A stretch of 64,000 nucleotides of DNA from Myxococcus xanthus. GTDB lineage: Bacteria > Myxococcota > Myxococcia > Myxococcales > Myxococcaceae. The translations under genes were made by a program, and so were the position numbers. The stretch lies in NCBI RefSeq assembly GCF_006402735.1, contig NZ_CP017174.1, positions 2,731,001 to 2,795,000 on the forward strand, written 5' to 3'. The notes under the pieces were generated by a model. That model searched no databases. It had not been told where the DNA came from and worked only from the letters and a program-made list of their open reading frames with translations. Of the stretch, positions 8,608-17,617 are shown one piece after another (within the stretch, counting starts at the first letter, position 1; the number at the start of each line of letters is the position of its first letter).

Positions 8608-8663
8608 GCCGGTGACTTTCGGGAGTGGCGGCGGGGCCGGACGGCGTTAGCTTGGGGCGCCCT

Positions 8664-9974
8664 ATGAGCCCCACCGACACCGACGCCCTGGCCGGAGATC
8701 TCCTCGAGTACATCGACGCCTCGCCCACGCCGTACCATGCGGTGCGCGAGTCGGCCCGCCGTCTGACGCAGGCGGGCTACCGCCAGTTGGACGAGCGCGA
8801 GCCCTGGACGCTGGAGCCGGGCGCGCGCGTCTTCATCACCCGGGGGGACACGAGCATCGCGGCCTTCCACCTCGGCACCCAGCCCGTGGACCGGGCGGGC
8901 TTCCGGTTGGTGGGTTCGCACACGGACTCGCCGAACCTGCGCGTGAAGCCGAACGCGGCGGTGATGAAGAACGGCTACCAGCAGCTCGGCGTGGAAATCT
9001 ACGGCGGGGTGTTGCTGCACACCTGGACGGACCGCGACTTGTCGCTCGCCGGCCGCGTCATGGTGATGGTGGAAGGACGCCCCCAGCGGCACCTGGTGGA
9101 CTTCCGCCGGCCGCTGCTGCGCGTGCCCAACCTGGCCATCCACCTCAACCGCGGGGTGAACTCGGACGGGCTCAAGCTGAACGCGCAGGAGCACATGGTG
9201 CCGGTGCTGGGCCTGGATCGCGCGGGCGTCGCGGAGCTGCACGGGCTGCTGCTGGAGGAGTTGGCCAAGGGCGGCGTGAAGGCACAGGCGGGGGACATCC
9301 TCGGCTACGACTTGTGCCTCTATGACTTGCAGCCGTCCATCCGCTCGGGCGCGCACGGCGAGTTCCTCCACGCGCCGCGCCTGGACAACCTGGCCAGCTG
9401 TCACGCCAGCCTGTCCGCGCTGCTCTCCAGCAGCGAGCCGCGTGAGGCCACCAGCGGCGTCATCCTGTTCGACCACGAAGAGGTGGGCAGCCGCAGCGCG
9501 CAGGGCGCTGCGTCACCCTTCCTGCGCACGCTGCTGGAGCGCCTGACGCTGGCGCACTCGGACGGCAAGCCGGACGCGTTCCACCGCGCCATCGCGCACT
9601 CGTTCCTGGTGAGCGCGGACATGGCGCACGCCATCCATCCCAACTACCCGTCCCTGCACGAGCCCAAGCACCAGCCGCACATGGGCGCGGGCCCGGTCAT
9701 CAAGTCGAACGTGAACCAGTCCTACGCCACGGATGGCGAGTCGTGGGCCTTCTTCACGGCGCTGTGCCGCGAGGCCGGCGTGACGCCGCAGCACTTCGTC
9801 ACCCGCACCGACCTGGGCTGCGGCAGCACCATTGGGCCCATCTCCGCGGGGCAGCTCGGCATCCGGACGGTGGATGTGGGCAACCCCATGCTGTCCATGC
9901 ACTCCATCCGGGAGATGGCCTGCGCCACCGACGTGGCGCAGATGGTGGCCGTGCTCAGCCGCCTCTTCGCGTAG
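8664..9974 (+). CDS. apeB: M18-family aminopeptidase
   Basis: A 436-residue zinc aminopeptidase of family M18 (aspartyl/vacuolar aminopeptidase I type), which removes N-terminal residues, often acidic ones, from peptides in the cytoplasm. Metal and catalytic motifs are in order: VGSHTDSPNLRVKP (first His/Asp), LDNLASCHASL, FDHEEVGS (catalytic Glu and metal Glu), SADMAHAIHPNY and DLGCGSTIGPISA. The N-terminal LLEYIDASPTPYHAV is the usual family start. The length is typical. The ATG at 8664 begins 56 bases behind the preceding stop; co-transcription is possible but not required. Confidence 0.93.
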   Translation: MSPTDTDALAGDLLEYIDASPTPYHAVRESARRLTQAGYRQLDEREPWTLEPGARVFITRGDTSIAAFHLGTQPVDRAGFRLVGSHTDSPNLRVKPNAAVMKNGYQQLGVEIYGGVLLHTWTDRDLSLAGRVMVMVEGRPQRHLVDFRRPLLRVPNLAIHLNRGVNSDGLKLNAQEHMVPVLGLDRAGVAELHGLLLEELAKGGVKAQAGDILGYDLCLYDLQPSIRSGAHGEFLHAPRLDNLASCHASLSALLSSSEPREATSGVILFDHEEVGSRSAQGAASPFLRTLLERLTLAHSDGKPDAFHRAIAHSFLVSADMAHAIHPNYPSLHEPKHQPHMGAGPVIKSNVNQSYATDGESWAFFTALCREAGVTPQHFVTRTDLGCGSTIGPISAGQLGIRTVDVGNPMLSMHSIREMACATDVAQMVAVLSRLFA

Positions 9975-9986
9975 TCCCGCGGGTGC

Positions 9987-12020
9987 TCAGGAGACCGCGA
10001 GCGTCAGCCGGCGCTCGCGGGCTTCCGTCAGCGTGTGTGCGTCCATCAGCACCGCCGTCTTCTCCGGCGGGGACAGCGGCTCCACGTTGTCACCCAGCAG
10101 CTTGCGCCGCGCGGAGGCCAGTGCCATGGGCACGGCGGCCGGCGAGGGCTGCGACTCCAGCAGCGCCAGGTGCAGCGCGTGCGCCTTGGCATCGGAGATG
10201 ACGTGGTCCACCGCGTCCTTCACCGGCTCCAGCGCGTGCTCCTCGGCCACCTCTTGCGCCCGCTCCAACACGCGCGGCGGCTCCGTCTCCTCGGGGATGA
10301 CGAGCAGCCCGCGCCGCTCCAGCCAGATGCCCAGCGACGCGCGGGACGTGAAGACGGAGAGGGGGATGGACAGCAGCAGGCCGGCCACGACGGGCGACAG
10401 CCACAGCAGCAGCCCGGGCGACAGGAAGAACGCCACCGCCGCCAGCACCACGCCCACGGTGGTGTGAGCGGCGTGCCGCCGGGCCGCCTCGGACCAGGGC
10501 AGGTCGGCGTCGTCGCGTTGCTGGCTGGACCACGTCACCTTGTAGCCAAGCAGCGTGCCGAAGACGAAGTGCGACTGGAACAGCATCATCACCGGCGCCA
10601 TCAGCGTGGCCAGCACGCTCTCCAGCAGCACACTCAGCACCAGCCGAATCCGGCCGCCCATGAGCGCCGAGTCCTGGGAGCTGGCCAGCGCCAGCAGCAG
10701 CCCGAAGCACTTGGGCGCGAACAGCATGGCCATGGACACGGAGAACAGCCGCACGGCGCCCGTGGTGTCGAACGCCAGCGCCTCCGGGCCCAGGTCCTCC
10801 AGCAGGTGCGGGTTGGAGAACGACAGCCACCCGTCGTAGAGGCCGGCAATCAGCCCGGACATCAGGAACAGCAGCCACAGCGGGGACGCCGCGTAGGACA
10901 TCACGCCCATCAGGAAGTGGCCCCGGCTGATGGGGTGCAGGCCGCCCGCGGCCACCAGGCTCAGGTGCTGGAGGTTGCCCTGGCACCAGCGCCGATCTCT
11001 CTGCGCGTAGTCCAGCAGGCTCGGGGGCGGCTGCTCGAAGCTGCCGCCCAGCTCCGTCACCAGCCACACGGTGTAGCCGGCGCGGCGCATCAGCGCGGCC
11101 TCCACGAAGTCGTGGCTGAGGATGTGGCCACCGAAGGGTTGCTGGCCGGGGAGCACGGGCAGGCCGCAGTGCTGGATGAACGCCTCCGTGCGGATGATGG
11201 CGTTGTGGCCCCAGTAGTTGGACTCGCCCAGCTGCCACGCCGCCGCGCCCGCGGCCACCACCGGGCCGTAGACGCGCCCGGCGAACTGCTGCAGCCGGGC
11301 GAAGAGGGTGCTGCGGCCCACGTTCAGCGGCGGCGCCTGGAGGATGCCCGCGCGCGGGTTGAGCTCCATCAGCCGCGCCATCGTCACCAGCGTGCGGCCG
11401 TCCATCAGGCTGTCGGCGTCCAGCACAATCGTGAAGTCGTAGTGGCGGCCCCAGCGCTCGCAGAAGTCCTGGAGGTTGCCGGCCTTCTTGCCGGTGTTGT
11501 CCGTGCGTCGCCGGTAGAAGATGCGCCCCTGGCCACCCACGCGGCGGCACAGGTCGGCCCAGGCGAGCTCCTCGGCGATCCACGCCTCCGGGCGGGTGGA
11601 GTCGCTGAGAATGTAGAAGTCGAAGGCGTCCAGCTGCCCGGTGGCCTCCACGGACTCGTAGGTGGCCTGCACGTTGGCGAAGACGGAGGCCGGGTCCTCG
11701 TTGTGGACCGGCATCACCACCGACGTGCGCGAGGTGAGCCGCGTGGTGGATTCCTCCGCCGTGGGCCAGCGCAGGCCGGGCAGCCGCTTGCTCACGGCGA
11801 GCTGGAGGAACCCCGCCACCGCCGTCCAGAAGGACAGCGCAATCCACCCGAAGCACAGGGCGAAGAGCACCAGCAGCACGCCTTCGGGGACGGTGGTGCC
11901 GCGCGCGCTCAGCAGGCGGTGCATCTCCCACGTGCCCACGAGGGTGGACACGGCGGCCAGGCCCAGGACGAAGAGGCGCCGGATGCCGGCGCTCTCCGGT
12001 GAGAACGAATGAGCGTGCAT
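9987..12020 (-). CDS. opgH: glucans biosynthesis glucosyltransferase H
   Basis: A 677-residue inner-membrane glycosyltransferase (MdoH/OpgH) that polymerises the beta-1,2 glucan backbone of osmoregulated periplasmic glucan from UDP-glucose. Two N-terminal membrane helices precede a GT2 domain: TSVVMPVHNEDPA, FYILSDSTRPE, RRRTDNTGKKAGNL, the DxD in FTIVLDADSLMDG, GHILSHDFVEAALMRR and the Q/RxxRW-type RDRRWCQGNLQHL. About six further membrane helices follow. It is last in the opgG - unknown - opgH operon, 40 bases behind the unknown gene. The ATG at 12020 has GAGG upstream. The reading frame continues upstream but without homology. Confidence 0.93.
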   Translation of the reverse strand: MHAHSFSPESAGIRRLFVLGLAAVSTLVGTWEMHRLLSARGTTVPEGVLLVLFALCFGWIALSFWTAVAGFLQLAVSKRLPGLRWPTAEESTTRLTSRTSVVMPVHNEDPASVFANVQATYESVEATGQLDAFDFYILSDSTRPEAWIAEELAWADLCRRVGGQGRIFYRRRTDNTGKKAGNLQDFCERWGRHYDFTIVLDADSLMDGRTLVTMARLMELNPRAGILQAPPLNVGRSTLFARLQQFAGRVYGPVVAAGAAAWQLGESNYWGHNAIIRTEAFIQHCGLPVLPGQQPFGGHILSHDFVEAALMRRAGYTVWLVTELGGSFEQPPPSLLDYAQRDRRWCQGNLQHLSLVAAGGLHPISRGHFLMGVMSYAASPLWLLFLMSGLIAGLYDGWLSFSNPHLLEDLGPEALAFDTTGAVRLFSVSMAMLFAPKCFGLLLALASSQDSALMGGRIRLVLSVLLESVLATLMAPVMMLFQSHFVFGTLLGYKVTWSSQQRDDADLPWSEAARRHAAHTTVGVVLAAVAFFLSPGLLLWLSPVVAGLLLSIPLSVFTSRASLGIWLERRGLLVIPEETEPPRVLERAQEVAEEHALEPVKDAVDHVISDAKAHALHLALLESQPSPAAVPMALASARRKLLGDNVEPLSPPEKTAVLMDAHTLTEARERRLTLAVS

Positions 12021-12060
12021 GGCGGAACCTCGCGAGGAATCTCCCGGAGCGGGGGCTGCG

Positions 12061-12564
12061 TCAGCGGGAGACGGACATGTCCGGCTGCCCGGCGCGCAGC
12101 CAGCGGCGCAGGCGCTCGCCCAACGGCCACAGCACAAGCTGCTGCTCCGGCATCTGCGTGGCGACCTGCGCCGGCGTCGGCACCGGCACCGCGGCGCGCA
12201 GGGCGCGGTAGAGCTCGCGCGGCACCGCGTCCCGGGTGAGCACGGAGGCGCCGAAGCGCGCGCCGTCGCTGAGGACGAAGGCGGCGCGGCCACGGGTCAG
12301 CAGGCGGCCTTCACCCACCACGTCCATGTCCAGCACGCGCGTCAGCCACGTCTCCATGCGGGCCCGGGCCAGGGCCACGGCGGCCTGCGGCTTCACGTTG
12401 GACGCGGTGACACCCTCCAGCGCCCAGGCGGCCAGCGCGGCCAGGTCCTCGGCGGCTTCGAAGCCGAAGCCCTGGAAGAAGGCGTCGAGCGCCACGCACG
12501 TCTCCGGACGGACCCAGTCGGTCGGCACGGAGGGGCAGGTGTTCGGCGTCGTCACGGAATCCAT
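12061..12564 (-). CDS. unknown protein embedded in the opg operon
   Basis: A 167-residue protein between opgG and opgH that I do not recognise. It is mostly helical, rich in Ala and Leu, with FQGFGFEAAEDLAALAAWAL in the first third and a C-terminal LWPLGERLRRWLRAG; no signal peptide or clear membrane helix. Its ATG lies 13 bases inside the end of opgG, so translation is probably coupled, and it is followed by opgH after 40 bases. The operon position implies a role in glucan synthesis, perhaps as a cytoplasmic partner or regulator of OpgH; that is inference from context only. Confidence 0.7.
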   Translation of the reverse strand: MDSVTTPNTCPSVPTDWVRPETCVALDAFFQGFGFEAAEDLAALAAWALEGVTASNVKPQAAVALARARMETWLTRVLDMDVVGEGRLLTRGRAAFVLSDGARFGASVLTRDAVPRELYRALRAAVPVPTPAQVATQMPEQQLVLWPLGERLRRWLRAGQPDMSVSR

Positions 12565-14141
12565 AGATAGCTCCAGGTCTCGGTGAGGGTCTCCGAACCG
12601 CGCCGCAGGAACGCGCGCAGCTCGATGGGTTCACTGGTGCCCTCGGGCTCCAGCTCGAAGGTGGTGCGCCAGCCACCGGAAGGTTCATGGCGCTGGATGG
12701 TGGAGCGCAGCACCTGGCCCTTGGCTGCGGTGATGACGGCTTCCACCGGCCCGTCCTCGGCGCGGGCGGTACGAGAGAAGTCGAGGATGAACCGGCGCGT
12801 GGCCGGCGTGACGCCTTCGCCCACGGGCATGCCCGGGGTGATGGCGGAGGTGATGCGCGTCGAGGTGACGACGCCGCCGGTGTTCTCCCAGGGCGACCTG
12901 GTGCCCCAGTGCAGGCGGTAGGCCACGCGCAGCGGCGTGCCCGGCGTGAGCGGCGCGTCTGGCACCCAGAAGGCGACGATGTTGTCGTGCGTCTCGTCCG
13001 GCGTCGGAATCTCCACCAGCCGCACCGCGCCGGCGCCCCACTCGCCCACGGGCTCCACCCACGCGCTGGGGCGGCGCTCGTAGTGGGCCTCCAGGTCCTC
13101 GTAGTTGTGGAAGGCCGTATCGCGCTGCAGCAGGCCGAAGGCGCGCGGGTCCTCCGCGCGGAAGCTGGAGGTGCGCACCTGCCGCGGGTTCTGCAGCGGG
13201 CGCCACAGCTGCTCGCCGTCCTTGGACCAGACCAGGAGGCCGTCCGAGTCGTGGACCTCCGGCCGGAAGTCGTCGAACTTCGCGCGGTCGTTCTCACCGA
13301 ACAGGTACATGCTGGTGAGCGGCGCCACGCCCAGGTTGTCGATGGTGCGGCGCGAGAAGAGGGTGGCCTGCACCTCCATCACCGTGTTCGAGCCCGGGGT
13401 GATGGTGAATCGGTACGCGCCGGTGATGCTCGGGCCGTCCATCAGCGCGTGCACCACCACCTGGTTCGAGCCGGAGGCCGGGCGCTCCAGCCAGAACTCA
13501 CGAAACTCCGGGAACTCCTCGGGGTTCGGCTGCGCGGTGTCGATGGCGATGCCACGCGCGGAGAGGCCGTAGAGGTTGCCCTGGCCCAGCGAGCGGAAGT
13601 AGCTGGCGCCCTGGAACACCGCGAGCTCGTCGAAGATGTCCGGGCGGTTGAGCGGGTGGTGGAAGCGCAGGCCCGCGAAGCCGTCCACGCCGCTGCGAGG
13701 CAGGGACGCCTTGTTGACGACCTTGCCGTAGCTGAAGAGGTCCTGGGAGAAGCGCAGCGGCTGCGAGCGGCCCGCCTCCACGACGTTCATCACCACCGGC
13801 GACTGGAACAGGAAGCCCGGGTGGAAGAACTGCACCTGGAAGGGCAGGCCCGCGTCGCGCCAGTGCGCGCGCTCCGGGCGGAAGCGGATGTCGCGGTACT
13901 GGTCGTAGTTGAGCTGCGTGTACGCCTTCGGCAGCGACTTCGGCGGCGCCTGGTAGGGCTTTGCCGCCAGCGCCCGCGCGCGCTCCACCACCGTCTCCGT
14001 GGAGAAGGCCGTCGTGCCCTTCGTGGCCGCGGTCTGGGCCTTGGCCGGCGGAGCCGCCACGGCGGCGCCGCTCGACGCCACCGCCACGGCACACAGCCAC
14101 GGCGCACCCAGCTTCAACGCTTTCTGCCGCAACGACGTCAC
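12552..14141 (-). CDS. opgG: glucans biosynthesis protein G, periplasmic
   Basis: A 529-residue MdoG/OpgG protein needed to make or branch periplasmic glucan. A signal peptide (LGAPWLCAVAVASSGAAVAA) directs it to the periplasm. Family blocks are visible: LNYDQYRDIRFRPERA, FFHPGFLFQSPV, GFAGLRFHHPLN, FLGASYFR-like FQGASYFRSLGQGN, YGLSARGIAIDTA and, in the C-terminal Ig-like domain, SPWENTGGVVTSTRI. GTG start at 14141 with GGAGG nine bases upstream. The first gene of the operon; its promoter should be in the 323-bp gap upstream. Confidence 0.93.
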   Translation of the reverse strand: MTSLRQKALKLGAPWLCAVAVASSGAAVAAPPAKAQTAATKGTTAFSTETVVERARALAAKPYQAPPKSLPKAYTQLNYDQYRDIRFRPERAHWRDAGLPFQVQFFHPGFLFQSPVVMNVVEAGRSQPLRFSQDLFSYGKVVNKASLPRSGVDGFAGLRFHHPLNRPDIFDELAVFQGASYFRSLGQGNLYGLSARGIAIDTAQPNPEEFPEFREFWLERPASGSNQVVVHALMDGPSITGAYRFTITPGSNTVMEVQATLFSRRTIDNLGVAPLTSMYLFGENDRAKFDDFRPEVHDSDGLLVWSKDGEQLWRPLQNPRQVRTSSFRAEDPRAFGLLQRDTAFHNYEDLEAHYERRPSAWVEPVGEWGAGAVRLVEIPTPDETHDNIVAFWVPDAPLTPGTPLRVAYRLHWGTRSPWENTGGVVTSTRITSAITPGMPVGEGVTPATRRFILDFSRTARAEDGPVEAVITAAKGQVLRSTIQRHEPSGGWRTTFELEPEGTSEPIELRAFLRRGSETLTETWSYLWIP

Positions 14142-14464
14142 GTCCGAGCGCCTCCGAATGAGAGGTTTCGCCGAACGGCTCCGGTGTCCCGGACCTCGCC
14201 CGACCGCACGCTCCGCGTGGACTCGCGGTGCGGCGCGTCAGTGCCTCAGCAACCCGCGTACCAGCCCCGCAGGCTCGAATCCGCCGTCAAAAAAACGCTG
14301 GGATTCCGGCAGGTTGGGAGCGGCGTGTCACTGGAAAGTCACGAAAAGCACACTCTGCGCATGCCTCCTGTGGACGGTTCCCTGCCCAGCGGTCGGGGGC
14401 GGTGGGGAGGATAGGGGCAGGGGGTGGGGGGGCCTGTCCAAATCTTCCACAGGCTGACAATTCG
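14142..14464. other. 323-bp gap upstream of opgG
   Basis: Both flanking genes run on the reverse strand, so this gap should hold the opgG promoter and the end of the histidine-kinase transcript. On the reverse strand there is a TTGACG hexamer (14285-14290) next to a run of seven T, a plausible -35 element, but no convincing -10 at the right distance. A G-rich tract covers 14396-14431. I see no small gene. Confidence 0.4.
14432..14454 (-). terminator. weak inverted repeat behind the hybrid kinase gene
   Basis: GCCTGT (14432-14437) and ACAGGC (14449-14454) can form a 6-bp stem with an 11-base loop, ten bases past the kinase stop codon on the reverse strand. Short, without a T-run; a weak terminator candidate. 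Confidence 0.3.
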
Positions 14465-16756
14465 CTATGCGTGCGCGAGTCGTTCCTGGATCAGGGAGAG
14501 GAGTTCCCTGCCAGCGAACGGCTTTTCCAGATGTGGGCTTGGCACCGACTCCAGGAAGGCGCGGGCCTGAGGCGTCACCGCGCCGCCGGTGAGGAAGATG
14601 ACCCGCTGGGCCTGCTCGGGGTGGCGGGCCTGGAGGGCGGAGTAGAAGTCCATCCCGCTCATGCCCGGCATCATCAGGTCGCAGAAGACGACGTCGAAGC
14701 GCTCGCCGGCCTCGATGCGATCCAAGGCCTCCTGGGCCCGGGTGGAGAGGGTGACGTCGTGGTGCGGACGCAGCGTACGCCCCAGGGCCGTGCAGACGAG
14801 CGGCTCGTCGTCCACCACCAGCAGGCGGCCCCGCTTCTCCGCGGGGGCGGGCGGCGGAGCGGGCGGTGGGTGCTCCGTCCCGATCCGCTGGGAGGGGGTC
14901 AGGAGCACCTGGAAGGTGGAGCCCTTGCCCGGCTCGCTCGTCACGTGGATTTCCCCACCCAGGGCCGTCACCAGGCTGTGGCAGATGGACAGGCCCAGTC
15001 CGGTGCCCACCCCGGGCTCCTTGGTGGTGAAGAAGGGGTCGAACAGGCGCGGCAGGTGTTCCTTGGCGATACCGGCGCCCGTGTCCGACACCTCCACGCA
15101 GACGTGGCCCTTGCCCGAAAGGCGGGTGACGACGCGGATTTCATGGCGCTCCGGCGTCCCGGAGGGAATGGCCTGGGCGGCGTTCACCAGCAGGTTGAGG
15201 AACACCTGTCCCAGCCGTGACTCGTTGCCGACCACGGTGGGGACCGCGTCGAGCTGCTTCACCAGGCGGGCGCGGTGGCGAATCTCCGTGGTGGCCAGGT
15301 TCAGCGTGGACTCCAGCACCTGCCGGACGTCCACTTCCGCGCTCTCCGCTGAGTCCACCCGGCTGAACGTCTTCAAGTCCCGGACGATGCTGCGCACCCG
15401 GTCGGCGCCCTGCTGCGCCTCGGCGAGCGCGGCCTGGGCGCTGGCCACCGCCTCCGCCAGCCGGGGCTCCACGTTCCGGGTGCCGGTGGGCAGCACGCCG
15501 GCGAGCTCCTCGCGCGCGAAGGCCAGGTTGGCGGTGAGGTAGGCCAGGGGGTTGTTGATTTCGTGCGCCACGCCCGCGGCCAGCGTGCCGACGGAGGCCA
15601 TGCGCTGCGCGAGCATCAGCCGCGCCTGCATCTGGTAGCGCTCCGTCAAGTCATGGGAGACGGAGACGATGGAGTCCTCGCCGTCGAAGGGCAGGGGGAA
15701 GGTGGTGGACTCCACGTGCAGCACGCTGCCGTCGCGTTTGACCAGCCGCCGCTCCTGGAGCGCCGCGCGGCCGGTGCGGATGGCTTCGTGCATGCGCGCG
15801 TCGGCGCTGGCGAAGTCCTCCTTCGGGATGATGTCGGAGATGTGCTTGCCCAGCAGCTCATTCACACTCTCGTAGCCCAGGGCCGTGGCGACCTTGAGGT
15901 TGGCGTAGCGCACGCGCGCGCTGGTGTCGAAGACGGCCACCAGGTCCGGCAGGCTGCCGATGAGGGTGCGGAAGCTCACCTCCGAGCGGCGCAGGCTCTC
16001 CTCGGCGCGCTTGAGCGGGGTGATGTCCGGGAAGAAGGCGATGATGTGGGGCGTGCCGCCGTAGAGCACCAGGCCCATGAAGAGCAGCGTGTGCCGCATC
16101 TCGCCCTCGCGGGTGCGGTACTGCGCGTCCACGCCGCGCACCGTGCCGTGGCGCCGCAGCCTGTCCATGATTTGCGAGCGGTCCACGGGCGTCTCCCACA
16201 ACGACAGCTCCACCGTGGTGCGCCCGATGACCTCCTCGCGCGTGTAGCCGAAGAGCTCGAAGTAGGCTTCGTTGGCCGCCACCACGCGCCCTTCGGTGAT
16301 GGTGGTGATGGACGTGGGCACGGGGCTGACGGCCAGCAGCGTCTCCTTCAGGTCATCTCCGAAGGGCAGGCCCTTGCGGCCCTCGCGCCGGACGAAGCGG
16401 CGGCGGGCCATCTCCAGCCGCAGCGCCAGTTCCTCCTCATCCACGGGCCACGCGAGCAGGTCCTCGGCGCCGGCTTCCAGGGCGGGCCGCAGTGTGCCCA
16501 GCGCGCCCCGGTGGCCCAGGAGCAGCAGCACGGATTCCTCCCCACCGGGCAGGCTGCGCAGCGCGCGCACCAGCGGGACGCGGGAGGTGTCTGTCCGGGC
16601 ATCCACCATCACCAGCGCGCACGTGCCGCTGCGCCACGCGGCGGGCACCTCCGCCTCACGCGTCACGGTGACCACCGTGTGTCCCTGCTCACGCAGCCAG
16701 GACTCGACTGGCGCCAGGTCCGCCCCTCCCCCCTGGGTGACAATCAGGACCCGCAT
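14465..16756 (-). CDS. hybrid PAS sensor histidine kinase with C-terminal receiver
   Basis: A 763-residue cytoplasmic hybrid kinase. Domains in order: a receiver-like module (residues 1-120, with VMVDARTD but a poor match around the active site), PAS1 (about 140-255), PAS2 (about 265-380), HisKA with the phospho-accepting histidine in GVAHEINNPLAYL (His398), HATPase with VFLNLLVNAAQAI, DTGAGIAKE and GTGLGLSI, and a receiver with Asp693 in FCDLMMPGMSG. There are no membrane helices. Typical orphan myxobacterial signalling kinase whose partner cannot be named. ATG at 16756 with AGAGGTG five bases upstream. Divergent from the DUF2378 gene. Confidence 0.92.
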   Translation of the reverse strand: MRVLIVTQGGGADLAPVESWLREQGHTVVTVTREAEVPAAWRSGTCALVMVDARTDTSRVPLVRALRSLPGGEESVLLLLGHRGALGTLRPALEAGAEDLLAWPVDEEELALRLEMARRRFVRREGRKGLPFGDDLKETLLAVSPVPTSITTITEGRVVAANEAYFELFGYTREEVIGRTTVELSLWETPVDRSQIMDRLRRHGTVRGVDAQYRTREGEMRHTLLFMGLVLYGGTPHIIAFFPDITPLKRAEESLRRSEVSFRTLIGSLPDLVAVFDTSARVRYANLKVATALGYESVNELLGKHISDIIPKEDFASADARMHEAIRTGRAALQERRLVKRDGSVLHVESTTFPLPFDGEDSIVSVSHDLTERYQMQARLMLAQRMASVGTLAAGVAHEINNPLAYLTANLAFAREELAGVLPTGTRNVEPRLAEAVASAQAALAEAQQGADRVRSIVRDLKTFSRVDSAESAEVDVRQVLESTLNLATTEIRHRARLVKQLDAVPTVVGNESRLGQVFLNLLVNAAQAIPSGTPERHEIRVVTRLSGKGHVCVEVSDTGAGIAKEHLPRLFDPFFTTKEPGVGTGLGLSICHSLVTALGGEIHVTSEPGKGSTFQVLLTPSQRIGTEHPPPAPPPAPAEKRGRLLVVDDEPLVCTALGRTLRPHHDVTLSTRAQEALDRIEAGERFDVVFCDLMMPGMSGMDFYSALQARHPEQAQRVIFLTGGAVTPQARAFLESVPSPHLEKPFAGRELLSLIQERLAHA

Positions 16757-16909
16757 GGGACACCTCTTGATGACGAACGCTCATCGTTACACGACGTCTG
16801 CTGTTGTAAAAGCGGGGTGCCGTGCCGGTGTGGCGTGGAGGTGACGAAGCGCCCGGGCTGCTACACTGGCTTCAGGACCGGGGTGGACCGGTGGAGACAG
16901 GGGGAACTC

Positions 16910-17500
16910 ATGGAACGGCGGGGCTGGGACGACAAGACGGCCACCGAGCCGCGGAAGCCACCACCGTTGCCGGTGCAGGTGCCTCGGCGGAACTTCGAAG
17001 GGCTCTTCGTCCATGCGTTGAAGCCCACGGGGCCCTTCGCCCAGTCCTTGCGAGACATTGGCTACGACATGGAGGCGTCGCAGGAGTACTACCCGCTGGC
17101 GGTGTGGCGGGCGGCGCTGGGGGTGGCCCGTCGTCATGCCTGCGTGGGGCAGCCGCCCGAGGCGGCCAACCGCGTCCTGGGGCACCGCTATGTGGAGGGG
17201 TTCGCCCAGACGCTGGTGGGCCGCATCTTCGCCACCGCCGCGCCCCTGCTGGGGACGGAGCGGTGTCTGACGCGACTGCCCACGTATCTGCGGGCGGGGC
17301 GCGAGGACATGAAGATGCTGCTGGAGCCGGTGCAGGCGGGGGAATGGCGCATCCGCGTCGTGGACCCGGACCCGCTGCCGGACTTCGTCGCCGGCGTGGT
17401 GGAGGGCGTCCTGCTGCGCACCAAGGTGTTGCCCCAGGTGGAGGTGCTGGAGCGGCAGACCGCGGGGTACACCCTGCGGGTGCGCTGGACGGGCGCCTGA
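16910..17500 (+). CDS. DUF2378 (TIGR02265) family protein
   Basis: A 196-residue member of a paralogous family almost confined to myxobacteria. After a proline-rich lead the family pattern runs FEGLFVHAL, YYPLAVWRAALGVARRH, GHRYVEGFAQTLVGRI, LPTYLRAGRE and a C-terminal beta-rich part ending YTLRVRW. No signal peptide, membrane helix or catalytic motif. The function of the family is unknown. The ATG at 16910 follows AGGGGG at ideal spacing. It is divergent from the hybrid histidine kinase with about 150 bases between, so the two could share control. Confidence 0.82.
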   Translation: MERRGWDDKTATEPRKPPPLPVQVPRRNFEGLFVHALKPTGPFAQSLRDIGYDMEASQEYYPLAVWRAALGVARRHACVGQPPEAANRVLGHRYVEGFAQTLVGRIFATAAPLLGTERCLTRLPTYLRAGREDMKMLLEPVQAGEWRIRVVDPDPLPDFVAGVVEGVLLRTKVLPQVEVLERQTAGYTLRVRWTGA

Positions 17501-17617
17501 GCGGGCCTCCGGGCTCCGGGTGTCCGCCTCATCGCCAGCCAGGGAGGCGAGTTCCGACAGGTGCTCCCTCAGTTGTGATTGGCGGCGAAGTGTCCAGTCG
17601 TTAAACCTGCCACCCGT

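Noticed and set aside
14265..14290. A GCTCGAATCC stretch resembling the T-arm of a tRNA
   Set aside because: No acceptor, D or anticodon stem can be placed around it.
16757..16909. Possible small gene between the hybrid kinase and the DUF2378 gene
   Set aside because: No frame with a start and ribosome binding site; it is better explained as a shared divergent promoter region.
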